A stretch of 12,981 bases of DNA from Candidatus Thorarchaeota archaeon (GCA_029855925.1 JAGSHP010000156.1:1-12981), one strand, 5' to 3'; shown: positions 1 to 6,728, numbered from the stretch's first letter. The notes: generated by a model not told the origin, from the sequence alone. Numbers and translations: made by a program.

Positions 1-2
1 GA

Positions 3-596
3 CTACTGGTGCAAGAGGAGCTGCATGACGATCTCGTGCGGCTGCTTGTGGAGGAGGCCGAGAAGTTGCGCGTTGGCAGACCCTCCGACCCGAGGACTGA
101 TCTGCCGCCTTTAGGAATTACTGCATTGTATCTTTTGGTTGACCAGATGAAGGATGCATTGGCAAAGGGAGCAGAGGTCAGGACTGGCGGATATCGCTGT
201 GATTATCTCGGAGATCCGGACCCAGCAGGTCTATTCTACAAGCCCACAATACTGACGAATGTCACACAAGACATGAGAATCATGAGCGAGGAGGTTTTTG
301 CTCCAGCACTACCTGTGATGCCCGTCAAGAGCGTTGAGGAGGCCATCAATGTGGCGAACAGTTCACGGTATGGTCTCAGGTCGTCCATCTTCACCGATGA
401 TGTCGAAGTTCGGAGAGAGTGGGCGAAACGAATAGAGGCGGGTGGGGTGATAGGCGGTACAGACCATCTCTATTTCGATCCGTTCATGCCACATCTTGGA
501 GGATATAAGGACTCGGGAGTGATAGGAGCGAAGTACTTTCCAGAGTTACTCACTAGGATGAAATACGTACATGTCGGGCCAGGTGTGGAGTTCTAA
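3..596 (+). CDS. Aldehyde dehydrogenase family protein, C-terminal part (5' end outside window)
   Basis: The frame is open from the left edge, so this is the last ~198 codons of an NAD(P)-dependent aldehyde dehydrogenase (about 480-500 residues when complete). The family oxidises aldehydes to carboxylic acids through a cysteine thioester. Visible family signatures are the segment EKLRVGRPSDP, the conserved SEEVFAP motif (usually EE-hydrophobic-FGP; its Glu contacts the cofactor ribose), the block ANSSRYGLRSSIFT, and a C-terminal MPHLGGYKDSG corresponding to the usual PFGGxKxSG. The catalytic Cys and Asn lie upstream and cannot be checked. Where most members have a G-x-V-x-x-N stretch, this one reads GGVIGGTDH, so the usual Asn is replaced. 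The substrate cannot be told from this fragment. The next gene starts 2 bp after the stop and probably shares the transcript. The family call is secure; the subfamily is not. Confidence 0.9.
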   Translation, partial: LLVQEELHDDLVRLLVEEAEKLRVGRPSDPRTDLPPLGITALYLLVDQMKDALAKGAEVRTGGYRCDYLGDPDPAGLFYKPTILTNVTQDMRIMSEEVFAPALPVMPVKSVEEAINVANSSRYGLRSSIFTDDVEVRREWAKRIEAGGVIGGTDHLYFDPFMPHLGGYKDSGVIGAKYFPELLTRMKYVHVGPGVEF

Positions 597-598
597 TC

Positions 599-1960
599 AT
601 GGAGCGAGAGAACCGAGGCAGTGATTCAGCATCTACAATTGATGTCGTAAAGGCGCAGGCACGACAAAAGGCAATCGACATACTGTGCACCTTTGCCGAG
701 AGAAAAAAGTCACTTCATGCAGTACTACGAGACTTTCTTGCTCTGGAAGCACCGGATACGGAACTATTCATGATGGTACAGGCACTGACAATGAGCACTA
801 TTAGATATCTCAATACGATAGATTTTCTCATCTCTAGAAGTCGAACATCCATACACTTCAAGGACCTGCCGGAACCAAAGAAGAATGCACTCAGACTCGC
901 CGTCTATGAGGGACGCTGGTTGGGCACACCAATCAAGACATTGGAAGAGCAATACCTTTCGAAGTTTGAAGACTGCCATCGTGCTCTCCGACGGGCTATC
1001 GGCATCAAGCTTGATAAAGCCGTGGCATCTATGAATGACATCGAGAGATTGGGGATATTACTTTCGCATCCGTCTTTCCTCGTCAAGACCTTCATCGATA
1101 ACTTGGGTAGAGATGAGGCCATCAAATTGATGCAGGCCAATCTGAGACCCCGTTCGTACTACGTGCGGCCTAATCTACTGAAGTGCGATACTGAACAGAT
1201 GCTTGAGTCATTACACGAGTTCGGTATTGAGGTGGCGCCAGACCCCGAGGTCGATGGAATCTATAGGGTGACACAGGGTGCCGACAGGATTGTGAGGTCA
1301 CCCGTATTCCGAGAGGGACGGATACTGCTTCAGGATAAGGCCAGCATACTTGCGGCGAGAGCATTGAACCCACAACCAGGAGAAACAGTGTGGGACGCGT
1401 GTGCTGCTCCAGGAATGAAGACGGAACTCTTGTGGGAGGCGATGAACAGAGAAGGACACCTGATCGCCTCAGACATGCATTCTGGGAGAACGCGCATTGC
1501 TGCTGACCGAAGCAGACTACTGGGCTGCAGCGAGGTGTCATGGATTCTCGCAGATGCATCAACAGCACCAGTGAAGGACGCAGACAAGATTCTCATCGAC
1601 GCACCGTGTACATCAACGGGAATATTGAGAAGTCGCCCCTCATTCAAATGGAAGATGAACAAGAGGTTCCTCATGAGTATAATGTCGATTCAACACAAGA
1701 TACTCGATGGGATCATGATTGCGTATAGGGACAGGCCAGGGACTGAGATAGTCTACGCTACATGCTCGCTCTTACCTCATGAGGGAGAGAACCAGATTGA
1801 CTCTATGCTAAGTCGCCATTCCGTGAAGTTCTTGGATGTTCCAATAGCAGACGCCTCACCGGGATATCCCGGATTCGAGTGCTCGGACAAGGTACGCCGG
1901 TTGTTCCCGCACATTCATGACACCAGCGGCTTCTTCATTGCCCACTTTCGAATAGAATAG
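599..1960 (+). CDS. NOL1/NOP2/Sun (RsmB-like) SAM-dependent RNA m5C methyltransferase with N-terminal NusB-like domain
   Basis: This 453-residue protein is predicted to methylate C5 of a cytosine in rRNA or tRNA using S-adenosylmethionine. Residues ~20-150 form an all-helical NusB-like RNA-binding domain (ARQKAIDIL, then the LRLAVYEGRWL helix), as in bacterial RsmB. The catalytic Rossmann domain follows from ~230. The SAM motif DACAAPGMKT spans residues 266-275. Motif IV is DAPCTSTG with Cys337, and motif VI is YATCS with Cys389, the nucleophile in this family. Both catalytic cysteines are therefore present and an active enzyme is expected. The ATG lies 2 bp after the aldehyde dehydrogenase stop, with GGAG at 587-590 giving an 8-nt spacer, which suggests coupling. 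Whether the target is rRNA or tRNA cannot be read from sequence. The family call is very secure; the NusB assignment is by helix pattern. Confidence 0.92.
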   Translation: MERENRGSDSASTIDVVKAQARQKAIDILCTFAERKKSLHAVLRDFLALEAPDTELFMMVQALTMSTIRYLNTIDFLISRSRTSIHFKDLPEPKKNALRLAVYEGRWLGTPIKTLEEQYLSKFEDCHRALRRAIGIKLDKAVASMNDIERLGILLSHPSFLVKTFIDNLGRDEAIKLMQANLRPRSYYVRPNLLKCDTEQMLESLHEFGIEVAPDPEVDGIYRVTQGADRIVRSPVFREGRILLQDKASILAARALNPQPGETVWDACAAPGMKTELLWEAMNREGHLIASDMHSGRTRIAADRSRLLGCSEVSWILADASTAPVKDADKILIDAPCTSTGILRSRPSFKWKMNKRFLMSIMSIQHKILDGIMIAYRDRPGTEIVYATCSLLPHEGENQIDSMLSRHSVKFLDVPIADASPGYPGFECSDKVRRLFPHIHDTSGFFIAHFRIE

Positions 1961-1968
1961 AGTAGGGT

Positions 1969-2916
1969 TCACCGTCCTGTAGACAGTCGCCGATAGATAG
2001 AGTCCATGACTCGTCGGGCGAACTCCTTGTCATCCTTGAATGCAAACGGTATCGAGAAGTACTCCTTGCGGGCCTTCTCTATCGCCTCGGAATCTCGACT
2101 AACATATGCTCGAAACAAGAGCTTCGTCCAATTGAAGCATGGATCTTGATTGAACTTCTCTGCAAAACCAGAGCTCTCTGCCACCTGGGTGAGGTATTGT
2201 ATTCCCTCTTTTGGCTGACCAAGCATAAGATCAGCCAGGGCACCCATACAAGCAAAGACTATGGCGTTCTTTGCCAGTCCCGACTTGATGTAGGTCTCAG
2301 CGCCCTCCTTATACTCTCGGGACTTCTTCGCGTAGAGATGGCGCCCATCAACAACGGTGATATCTGGTGGTCGGTCTTCGACCTCTACTCTCTTAAGACC
2401 TCCGCCGCTCAAGAGTGTGGCCTTGAGTTCGGCTTGCATGCTTCTCATGTCCTCTTCCTGGCTGAGTCTGCGAGCCTTAGATATCATGTTGCGGCCGGCC
2501 TTCAACAAAGACTCACGTAGTGTTGGGTTTTTCAGAGCTGGATCGGATTTTGCCATGCCATTCTCATAGACCGAGCGACAGTATCGATAGAGTTCATAGG
2601 CGCGACTGATCAGACCAAGATTCACGAGAAAGTCTATTCCCGGCATCACTGTGAGAATAGCGTTGTCTGTCTCTCCGAGGTTCTCGAATTGGGTTGCTGC
2701 CTCGATGAGCCAGAGTATTGCGTCGGTGCTCTGCTGTTCCATCATCTCCTTACCCTTGGCAAGTGAGCTGTAGGCATCAATGCACATCACAGAACGGTCG
2801 ATCTCAGCACACTTGGCAGCCACCTCACCCTTTGGAATCACCTGGTTTCGTAGTGCACATGTGTAGCGGTCCTTGTCGACTCGCAACCAAGAGCAGAATT
2901 CAGATGATGGCTCCAA
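1969..2916 (-). CDS. Alpha-helical (TPR/SNAP-like) hypothetical protein with N-terminal four-cysteine motif
   Basis: I do not recognise this 315-residue protein. The N-terminus carries Cys8, Cys20, Cys36 and Cys45 (C-x11-C-x15-C-x8-C) in a short polar stretch, which could bind zinc or an Fe-S cluster. The rest is predicted almost wholly helical with two blocks, residues ~55-165 and ~195-310, joined by a more extended linker around 170-192 (GGGLKRVEVEDRPPDITVVD). Helical segments such as ETYIKSGLAKNAIVFACMG and KEGIQYLTQVAESS resemble TPR or alpha-SNAP-type hairpins, so a protein-interaction scaffold is plausible. The start is TTG: a strong ribosome-binding site, GAGGTGA (minus strand, 2932-2926), sits 9 nt upstream, and the next in-frame ATG (residue 44) would cut away three of the four cysteines. 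It converges on the methyltransferase gene with an 8-bp gap and diverges from the PDCD5-like gene. No signal peptide or membrane segment is visible. Confidence 0.75.
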   Translation of the reverse strand: MEPSSEFCSWLRVDKDRYTCALRNQVIPKGEVAAKCAEIDRSVMCIDAYSSLAKGKEMMEQQSTDAILWLIEAATQFENLGETDNAILTVMPGIDFLVNLGLISRAYELYRYCRSVYENGMAKSDPALKNPTLRESLLKAGRNMISKARRLSQEEDMRSMQAELKATLLSGGGLKRVEVEDRPPDITVVDGRHLYAKKSREYKEGAETYIKSGLAKNAIVFACMGALADLMLGQPKEGIQYLTQVAESSGFAEKFNQDPCFNWTKLLFRAYVSRDSEAIEKARKEYFSIPFAFKDDKEFARRVMDSIYRRLSTGR

Positions 2917-3027
2917 TTGAAAGATTCACCTCACATCTCTTAATGCGATGGGTGTTAAAAATCAATTCACGGCATATCGCAACTCTTAACAATAGAAAGT
3001 ATAGGAGGCCATCAGGAGGTATGCCAA
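2917..3027. promoter_or_regulatory. Divergent intergenic region with AT-rich promoter candidate
   Basis: These 111 bp separate the TTG start of the four-cysteine protein (minus) from the PDCD5-like gene (plus). The best TATA-like element is GTTAAAAATC at 2954-2963. It would place a plus-strand transcript start near 2985 and leave a leader of about 40 nt holding AGGAGGT. On the minus strand the same stretch reads GATTTTTAAC and could serve the opposite gene. The element is not a consensus TATA box, so this is only a candidate. Confidence 0.35.
3014..3020 (+). promoter_or_regulatory. Strong Shine-Dalgarno site (AGGAGGT) fixing the start of the PDCD5-like gene
   Basis: AGGAGGT lies 7 nt before the ATG at 3028. 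An ATG immediately after it at 3021 is out of frame and too close to be used, so the 3028 start is well supported. Confidence 0.8.
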
Positions 3028-3417
3028 ATGATAGACGACGACGCAGAACTCGAGAGAATTCGAAGGAAGAAGATGCAACAGCTAATTGCTCGTGAAAAGA
3101 GGTTACAGGAGCAGCAAGAGAAACAGCAGAAGAGTGCAGTCGAGCGGCAGAACTTGTTGAACCGATTCTTGGCTCCAGAGGCTAAGGCATACCTGGACAA
3201 CCTCAGAAAGAACGAGCCAGTAATTGCAAAGCGAGTGGAGGATGTCTTTCTATATCTTATCGTCTATCGTGGAATCCGCCAGATGTTCAGCCAGTTGGAT
3301 GTGCGGTATGTCGAACGCCAGATAAAGGGCGAGGGACCACGCATCAGGATCCAGCGCGATGGCGAGACCTCGGACTTCAGCGACTATGTCCGAGAGGCCA
3401 TCCATAAGGATGAATGA
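3028..3417 (+). CDS. PDCD5-like (TFAR19 family) DNA-binding protein
   Basis: This 129-residue protein matches the layout of the PDCD5 family, small helical-bundle proteins conserved in archaea and eukaryotes. In archaea they are annotated as DNA-binding; eukaryotic PDCD5 also binds the CCT chaperonin. The N-terminal helix is acidic then very basic (DDAELERIRRKKMQQL, residues 4-19), followed by a Gln/Lys-rich charged helix to ~40. The family core LLNRFLAPEAKAYLDNLR (43-60) and a Val-Glu helix (VEDVFLYLIVYRGI, 70-83) follow. The tail (residues 100-129, GPRIRIQRDGETSDFSDY) resembles the basic strand plus acidic end of human PDCD5 (VKFNRRK then DSDEDD), making it as long as the eukaryotic protein. 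A strong AGGAGGT supports the start. It is flanked on both sides by opposite-strand genes, so it is probably monocistronic. Divergence in the middle keeps my confidence moderate. Confidence 0.68.
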   Translation: MIDDDAELERIRRKKMQQLIAREKRLQEQQEKQQKSAVERQNLLNRFLAPEAKAYLDNLRKNEPVIAKRVEDVFLYLIVYRGIRQMFSQLDVRYVERQIKGEGPRIRIQRDGETSDFSDYVREAIHKDE

Positions 3418-3425
3418 ATAGTAAC

Positions 3426-4331
3426 TCAACTCATGGCCTGAGCCCTAGACTTCCATTGACGAATCTTGAACTCCAAGTCCTGAAGGTCCCCCTTACCAGA
3501 CTTCCAAGAGTTTGATGCACGGCGCATCTCAAAGATGAGCGCACCACCACGGGCCAGCTTCTGTTCTAAGATGTCCACGGCGGTCTCAATGGCCTTGGCA
3601 ATATTCTCGTGACCCTCAGTCTTGACAATGATCTCAGCAAGGTCGTCAAAGATCACATCCGGGGTGGCGCCTTGCCATTTTTCAAGGGGTATCTGCGCCT
3701 CACGATATTTCTTGGCAGGAAGCACTGTGTTGTTAGGGCCGAGTTCCACTTCGTCCTCAGATTGAAGTGCTTCGACCACCTTGCGAACCTCTTCCACATC
3801 TGTTGACAACATTGCAGCAAGGTCATCAATCTTTGCCTTTCGTTTCTCAAGGATGATTCCAAGGATTCGAAAACGATAGTCGCCATGCTCTAATAGAGTC
3901 GTTCTCAGTCCTTCCACCGAGTGCTCCTTTCCTGTAATGACATCCATTGCGGCCGCGGAAACCTTTGCAATGTCATCTTTGAGGCGACGAAGTTCTGCTC
4001 TTGTGAGGTCTAGCTGCTGCTGGATCTCTTCAACATTCTGCACACGCGCAGAAGGGGCCCCCGCAGTGGGCTGTCCCGATCTCATGTCCTTCACCTCCTG
4101 CCCCATCGCTTGCAAGGCTGACCGAGCCTTCTGCAACTCTGCCTTTAGATGCTGAATCTCGGACTCTTTCTTCTGCAGCGACTCCTCGAGAGTATGCACC
4201 TGCTGATTCAATTGAGTCGCTCTTCGGACACTACCACTGAGCTGTGCCTGGATCGTCTCCAGTCGCTGATTGAGTGCAGCAATCTGAATTGTCTTTTCTC
4301 TTAAACGAGTATTAATATCATCATCGGACAT
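3426..4331 (-). CDS. Coiled-coil protein with internal winged-helix domain, function unknown
   Basis: I do not recognise this protein beyond its architecture. Using the ATG at 4331 it has 301 residues. A long heptad-rich coiled coil covers ~5-83, a Gly/Pro/Ala linker (SGQPTAGAPSAR) spans 85-96, and a shorter coiled coil covers ~99-127. A winged-helix-like domain follows at ~152-208: a helix around RFRILGIILEKRKAKIDDL, a recognition-like helix DVEEVRKVVEALQ, and a beta wing ELGPNNTVLPAK. A mixed C-terminal domain (~222-301) starts with DVIFDDLAEIIV. The frame stays open 26 codons upstream, but that extension runs into the divergent TatD start and promoter region and looks like non-coding translation, so I prefer 4331. 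It ends 8 bp from the PDCD5-like stop (convergent). Roles in transcription or as a cytoskeletal or membrane-trafficking adaptor are all possible; nothing in the sequence decides. Confidence 0.75.
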   Translation of the reverse strand: MSDDDINTRLREKTIQIAALNQRLETIQAQLSGSVRRATQLNQQVHTLEESLQKKESEIQHLKAELQKARSALQAMGQEVKDMRSGQPTAGAPSARVQNVEEIQQQLDLTRAELRRLKDDIAKVSAAAMDVITGKEHSVEGLRTTLLEHGDYRFRILGIILEKRKAKIDDLAAMLSTDVEEVRKVVEALQSEDEVELGPNNTVLPAKKYREAQIPLEKWQGATPDVIFDDLAEIIVKTEGHENIAKAIETAVDILEQKLARGGALIFEMRRASNSWKSGKGDLQDLEFKIRQWKSRAQAMS

Positions 4332-4407
4332 TGAGATTCCCAGTAGTCTACAGACGGACATGAATAAAAAGAAAATCCGTATTGCCTTCAACGGAAGCGA
4401 TGACATC
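4332..4407. promoter_or_regulatory. Divergent promoter region between coiled-coil protein and TatD genes
   Basis: The AT-rich stretch GAATAAAAAGAAAAT (4361-4375) is the only TATA-like element here. Read on plus it puts a transcript start near 4390, just ahead of the ATG at 4408. Read on minus (CTTTTTATTC) it would give a nearly leaderless message for the ATG at 4331. This placement argues against longer versions of either gene. Confidence 0.45.
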
Positions 4408-5160
4408 ATGCGACTATTTGATGCACATACTCATCTGGACATGAAGCATTACAAGAATGACTTGGATCGTGTCATCAAGCGTGCACAGGAGGCAGGTGTG
4501 GAGGGCATGGTCTCCTCATCGATTGGACCTGGCTCGTTCAGACGCACACTTGGAATCGTCAAGAAATACTCGGGTATTGTGTTCCATACTGCTGGCACAA
4601 ACGTATCTCAATTGACACGCAAGGATGCAGATGAGATAATCGCACTTGCACGCAAGTACTCTAATCAACTGGTTGCCGTTGGTGAGGTGGGGCTGGATTA
4701 CTACTGGGTGAAGGACCCTGCAGGGAGAAAGGCTCAGGAACCGCTCTTCATTGACTTCATAAGGCTGGCTGATGAGCTGAAGATGCCCATTGTAATTCAT
4801 TCGCGCAAGGCGGAGGCAGAGGCTGCCGCAATTCTCAGCCGCGAGTTTGACGGCAAGGTGCTCATGCATTGTTTTGATGGACCACCGCAGGTTGCACAGC
4901 AAGTGGCTGATAACGGTTGGTCAATCACACTCCCCGCCAACTTTGGAAAATATAGGAACCGCAGACGAGCGGCGGAGATCCTGCCCATCGACCAAATCAT
5001 GCTCGAGACCGATGGCCCGTATCTATCCCCCACCGGCGAGCGAAATGAGCCTGCAAACGTCCGATTTGGATGTGAGTCCTTGGCAGAGATCAGGCATATG
5101 GACCCTGAGGCTGTGGGAGAGATGACGACTAGGAATGCACGCAAATTCTATGGACTATGA
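4408..5160 (+). CDS. TatD-family metal-dependent hydrolase (putative deoxyribonuclease)
   Basis: This 250-residue TIM-barrel hydrolase belongs to the TatD family, two-metal enzymes with 3'-5' exonuclease or AP-endonuclease activity on DNA and RNA in characterised members. All metal ligands are visible: His7 and His9 in FDAHTHLD, Glu93 in GEVGLDYYW, His131 in VIHSR, His154 in MHCFDG, and Asp202 in the signature LETDGPYLSP. The length fits the family (about 250-265). I chose the ATG at 4408 because the family normally starts right before the FDAHTHLD strand. The alternative ATG at 4360 adds a Lys-rich segment overlapping the presumed promoter. It is followed 84 bp later by a PAC2-family gene on the same strand, possibly co-transcribed. 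Substrate preference cannot be read from the sequence. Confidence 0.93.
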   Translation: MRLFDAHTHLDMKHYKNDLDRVIKRAQEAGVEGMVSSSIGPGSFRRTLGIVKKYSGIVFHTAGTNVSQLTRKDADEIIALARKYSNQLVAVGEVGLDYYWVKDPAGRKAQEPLFIDFIRLADELKMPIVIHSRKAEAEAAAILSREFDGKVLMHCFDGPPQVAQQVADNGWSITLPANFGKYRNRRRAAEILPIDQIMLETDGPYLSPTGERNEPANVRFGCESLAEIRHMDPEAVGEMTTRNARKFYGL

Positions 5161-5244
5161 GCACATAGTGTGACCGACACGGACAAATACAGAGGTTGCT
5201 AATGTTAGTATGGACCGTGAAACAACTTGTACACTCGGAAATTC

Positions 5245-6018
5245 ATGGATATTACGAGCGATTCGCTAGAGCATCCCGTTGCCGTGGTAGGACTTCCAGG
5301 AATAGCAAATGTTGGAAGAATCTCTGTCGAGACTCTAATCGACGAGCTGGATGCTGAGCTCTTCATGCAGTTCTTCTGTAGTGAATTTCCACCTCAGGTG
5401 ATCATCAGAGAGGGCATATCAGAGATGCCCAAGTCGTCGGTCTACCTCTACAGATCAGCCCCTGACGAACCAAATGATCTGATAATTCTCACAGGAGACT
5501 TTCAGCCAACCAATAGTCGAGGAGTCTTCGAATACGCAGACTTCATAGTCAAGGAGTTTGCCTCACTGGGAGTTGAACAGGTCTATGCGCTGGCCGCCTA
5601 CGAACAAGAGTATGCAGCATACTTCAACCAGTTCCCTGAGGAGCCGCGTGTCTTCGTCTCTGCCAGTGACCAAGAGATTCTCGATCGCATTTCTACTATG
5701 ACTGGCGTTGTCGCCATGAAACAGGGTGTCATAAATGGGGCAAATGGGATAATTCCGGTATGGGCTGCAACCATGTATGACATGGAAGGTGCATGTCTTC
5801 TGGGTGAAACAATTGGAATGCTCAAGATGGACTATCGAGCAGCCAGAAGGATGGTCAGACTGTTCGGTGATTTTATTGGCATCAAATCATCAATGGATGG
5901 ATTAGATGACCAGGCTGAACAGGTAGTCGAATTCTTGCTATGGGCCAAAGAAGAGATGGAACAGAGAGGCAAGCAATTGGAGAACGAAGAGAGCCGATCC
6001 GACAGATACATCGGATGA
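5245..6018 (+). CDS. PAC2-family protein (archaeal proteasome assembly chaperone homologue)
   Basis: This protein of 257 residues belongs to the PAC2 family, whose archaeal (PbaA/PbaB) and eukaryotic (PAC1-PAC2) members help assemble the 20S proteasome. Family signatures are the N-terminal strand and glycine loop AVVGLPGIANVGRI (residues 13-26), the following SEFPPQVIIREG (46-57), ILTGDFQP (81-88), and the central GVINGANGIIPVWA (161-174), matching the usual G-hydrophobic-NGL region. A charged helical tail closes the protein. The C-terminus ends Arg-Tyr-Ile-Gly, so it lacks a proper hydrophobic-Tyr-X motif of the kind used to dock on the proteasome alpha ring. An in-frame TTG at 5227 would add six residues; no convincing ribosome-binding site favours either start, and a stop at 5218-5220 rules out anything longer. 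It converges on the small CxxC gene with a 4-bp gap. Confidence 0.85.
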   Translation: MDITSDSLEHPVAVVGLPGIANVGRISVETLIDELDAELFMQFFCSEFPPQVIIREGISEMPKSSVYLYRSAPDEPNDLIILTGDFQPTNSRGVFEYADFIVKEFASLGVEQVYALAAYEQEYAAYFNQFPEEPRVFVSASDQEILDRISTMTGVVAMKQGVINGANGIIPVWAATMYDMEGACLLGETIGMLKMDYRAARRMVRLFGDFIGIKSSMDGLDDQAEQVVEFLLWAKEEMEQRGKQLENEESRSDRYIG

Positions 6019-6022
6019 GAGT

Positions 6023-6223
6023 TCATTCCACAAGTTCAGGGCTTAGAATGTCTGTGATGGAGCCTTGGCTGTCCAGGTTGATGTAGAAATAATGGTCATG
6101 ATGTTTGACCTTGACCGATAGCGGGAAGCGTTTCGCTCCATCAAGAACATTAGGAGGTACATTCAGTACGGTCTTCTTGCCGCAGACAGGGCATTTTGCA
6201 TAACGTTTGAGCATTACATCCAC
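6023..6223 (-). CDS. Small CxxC/His protein, putative zinc-binding
   Basis: This protein of 66 residues (GTG start) or 63 (ATG at 6214) begins with a zinc-knuckle-like CPVCGKK (Cys11, Cys14), then a proline-rich strand, then VKVKHHDHYFYINLD containing His41, His42 and His44, and a final strand DSQGSITDIL. With only two cysteines, a metal site would need the histidines or a partner chain. I recognise no named family. The gene lies 14 bp downstream of the preceding minus-strand gene, whose stop codon overlaps a GAGGT ribosome-binding site (TGAGGT, 6240-6235), so the two are very probably one operon. GGTG 6 nt upstream of the ATG at 6214 makes that alternative start equally reasonable. Small size and compact, conserved-looking motifs support a real gene. 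Confidence 0.65.
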   Translation of the reverse strand: MDVMLKRYAKCPVCGKKTVLNVPPNVLDGAKRFPLSVKVKHHDHYFYINLDSQGSITDILSPELVE

Positions 6224-6237
6224 CTTTGTTCCAGACC

Positions 6238-6606
6238 TCAGTCCAGACCGATTTTCGAGTCATCACTCAAGAGAATAGTGCAGCCGTATTGGTCAGGATT
6301 CTTCAATGCATCAGTGAAGAGGCCGATGATCTCTGAACCATCCATATCACTGATAGCTTGGGAGTCAGTTCCAACAATACGAAGGTTCTCGTAGACTCCA
6401 CTCTCAACAAGAATTCTAAATTCCCCCTCATCGTGCCGTCCCTGAAGAACAAAGTGCTTCGCAAAGTCCTTGAATTCATCTTTCGGTCCACGAAGACTCA
6501 CATGAACTCGTCTAGTCAGTCCTCTTTGAAGAATATCATTCAGCAGATAGGCTCTAATGACTTGGTTGCCGACCTTTCGACGCAAATCAATGAATTCAAT
6601 GGTCAT
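6238..6606 (-). CDS. Conserved-looking hypothetical protein, 122 residues
   Basis: I do not recognise a family. Counting from the ATG at 6606, the protein has 122 residues with alternating strands and helices: MTIEFIDLRRKVGNQVIRAY, a basic strand RRVHVSLRG (32-40), an amphipathic DEFKDFAKHFV (43-53), a strand EFRILVESGVYENLRIVG, and a C-terminal helix SEIIGLFTDALKN. It is soluble, with no cysteine-rich or membrane segment apart from one late Cys. The frame is open 47 codons further upstream, but that extension (rich in Cys and Trp) covers the presumed promoter at 6681-6688 and is unlikely to be coding. It is the first gene of a two-gene minus-strand unit with the CxxC protein, which suggests the two products work together. 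Confidence 0.65.
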   Translation of the reverse strand: MTIEFIDLRRKVGNQVIRAYLLNDILQRGLTRRVHVSLRGPKDEFKDFAKHFVLQGRHDEGEFRILVESGVYENLRIVGTDSQAISDMDGSEIIGLFTDALKNPDQYGCTILLSDDSKIGLD

Positions 6607-6680
6607 CCCGTCGTCTTGCTTCAGCTTCCAACAATGTGCGTTCAAGCACAACCACCAACATGTAATAGAGGAGAGATTGA

Positions 6681-6688
6681 TTATATAG
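6681..6688 (-). promoter_or_regulatory. TATA box candidate for the 122-residue/CxxC operon
   Basis: The minus strand reads CTATATAA here, a near-consensus archaeal TATA box. It would start transcription around 6655, giving a leader of ~50 nt before the ATG at 6606. Confidence 0.5.
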
Positions 6689-6712
6689 AACTTATTCTCG
6701 TGTACTGAAAGT

Positions 6713-6728
6713 CGAAATACCTTTATTT
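6713..6728 (+). promoter_or_regulatory. BRE/TATA promoter candidate for the seven-helix membrane protein
   Basis: CGAAATAC (6713-6720), possibly containing a TFB-recognition element, is followed by CTTTATTT. A start near 6750 would leave a leader of ~30 nt containing GGAGTGA. The same CGAAATAC occurs ahead of the membrane protein gene at 11800. Confidence 0.45.

Noticed and set aside
1170..1568. 132-codon minus-strand open frame inside the methyltransferase gene
   Set aside because: It lies antisense within a gene with all its motifs, has no family resemblance and no ribosome-binding site I could identify. It is a shadow frame.
4332..4409. N-terminal extension of the coiled-coil protein to an upstream ATG
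   Set aside because: The extra 26 residues are hydrophobic and could pass for a signal anchor, but they overlap the start and promoter of the divergent TatD gene and come from the reverse of its leader. The ATG at 4331 is simpler.
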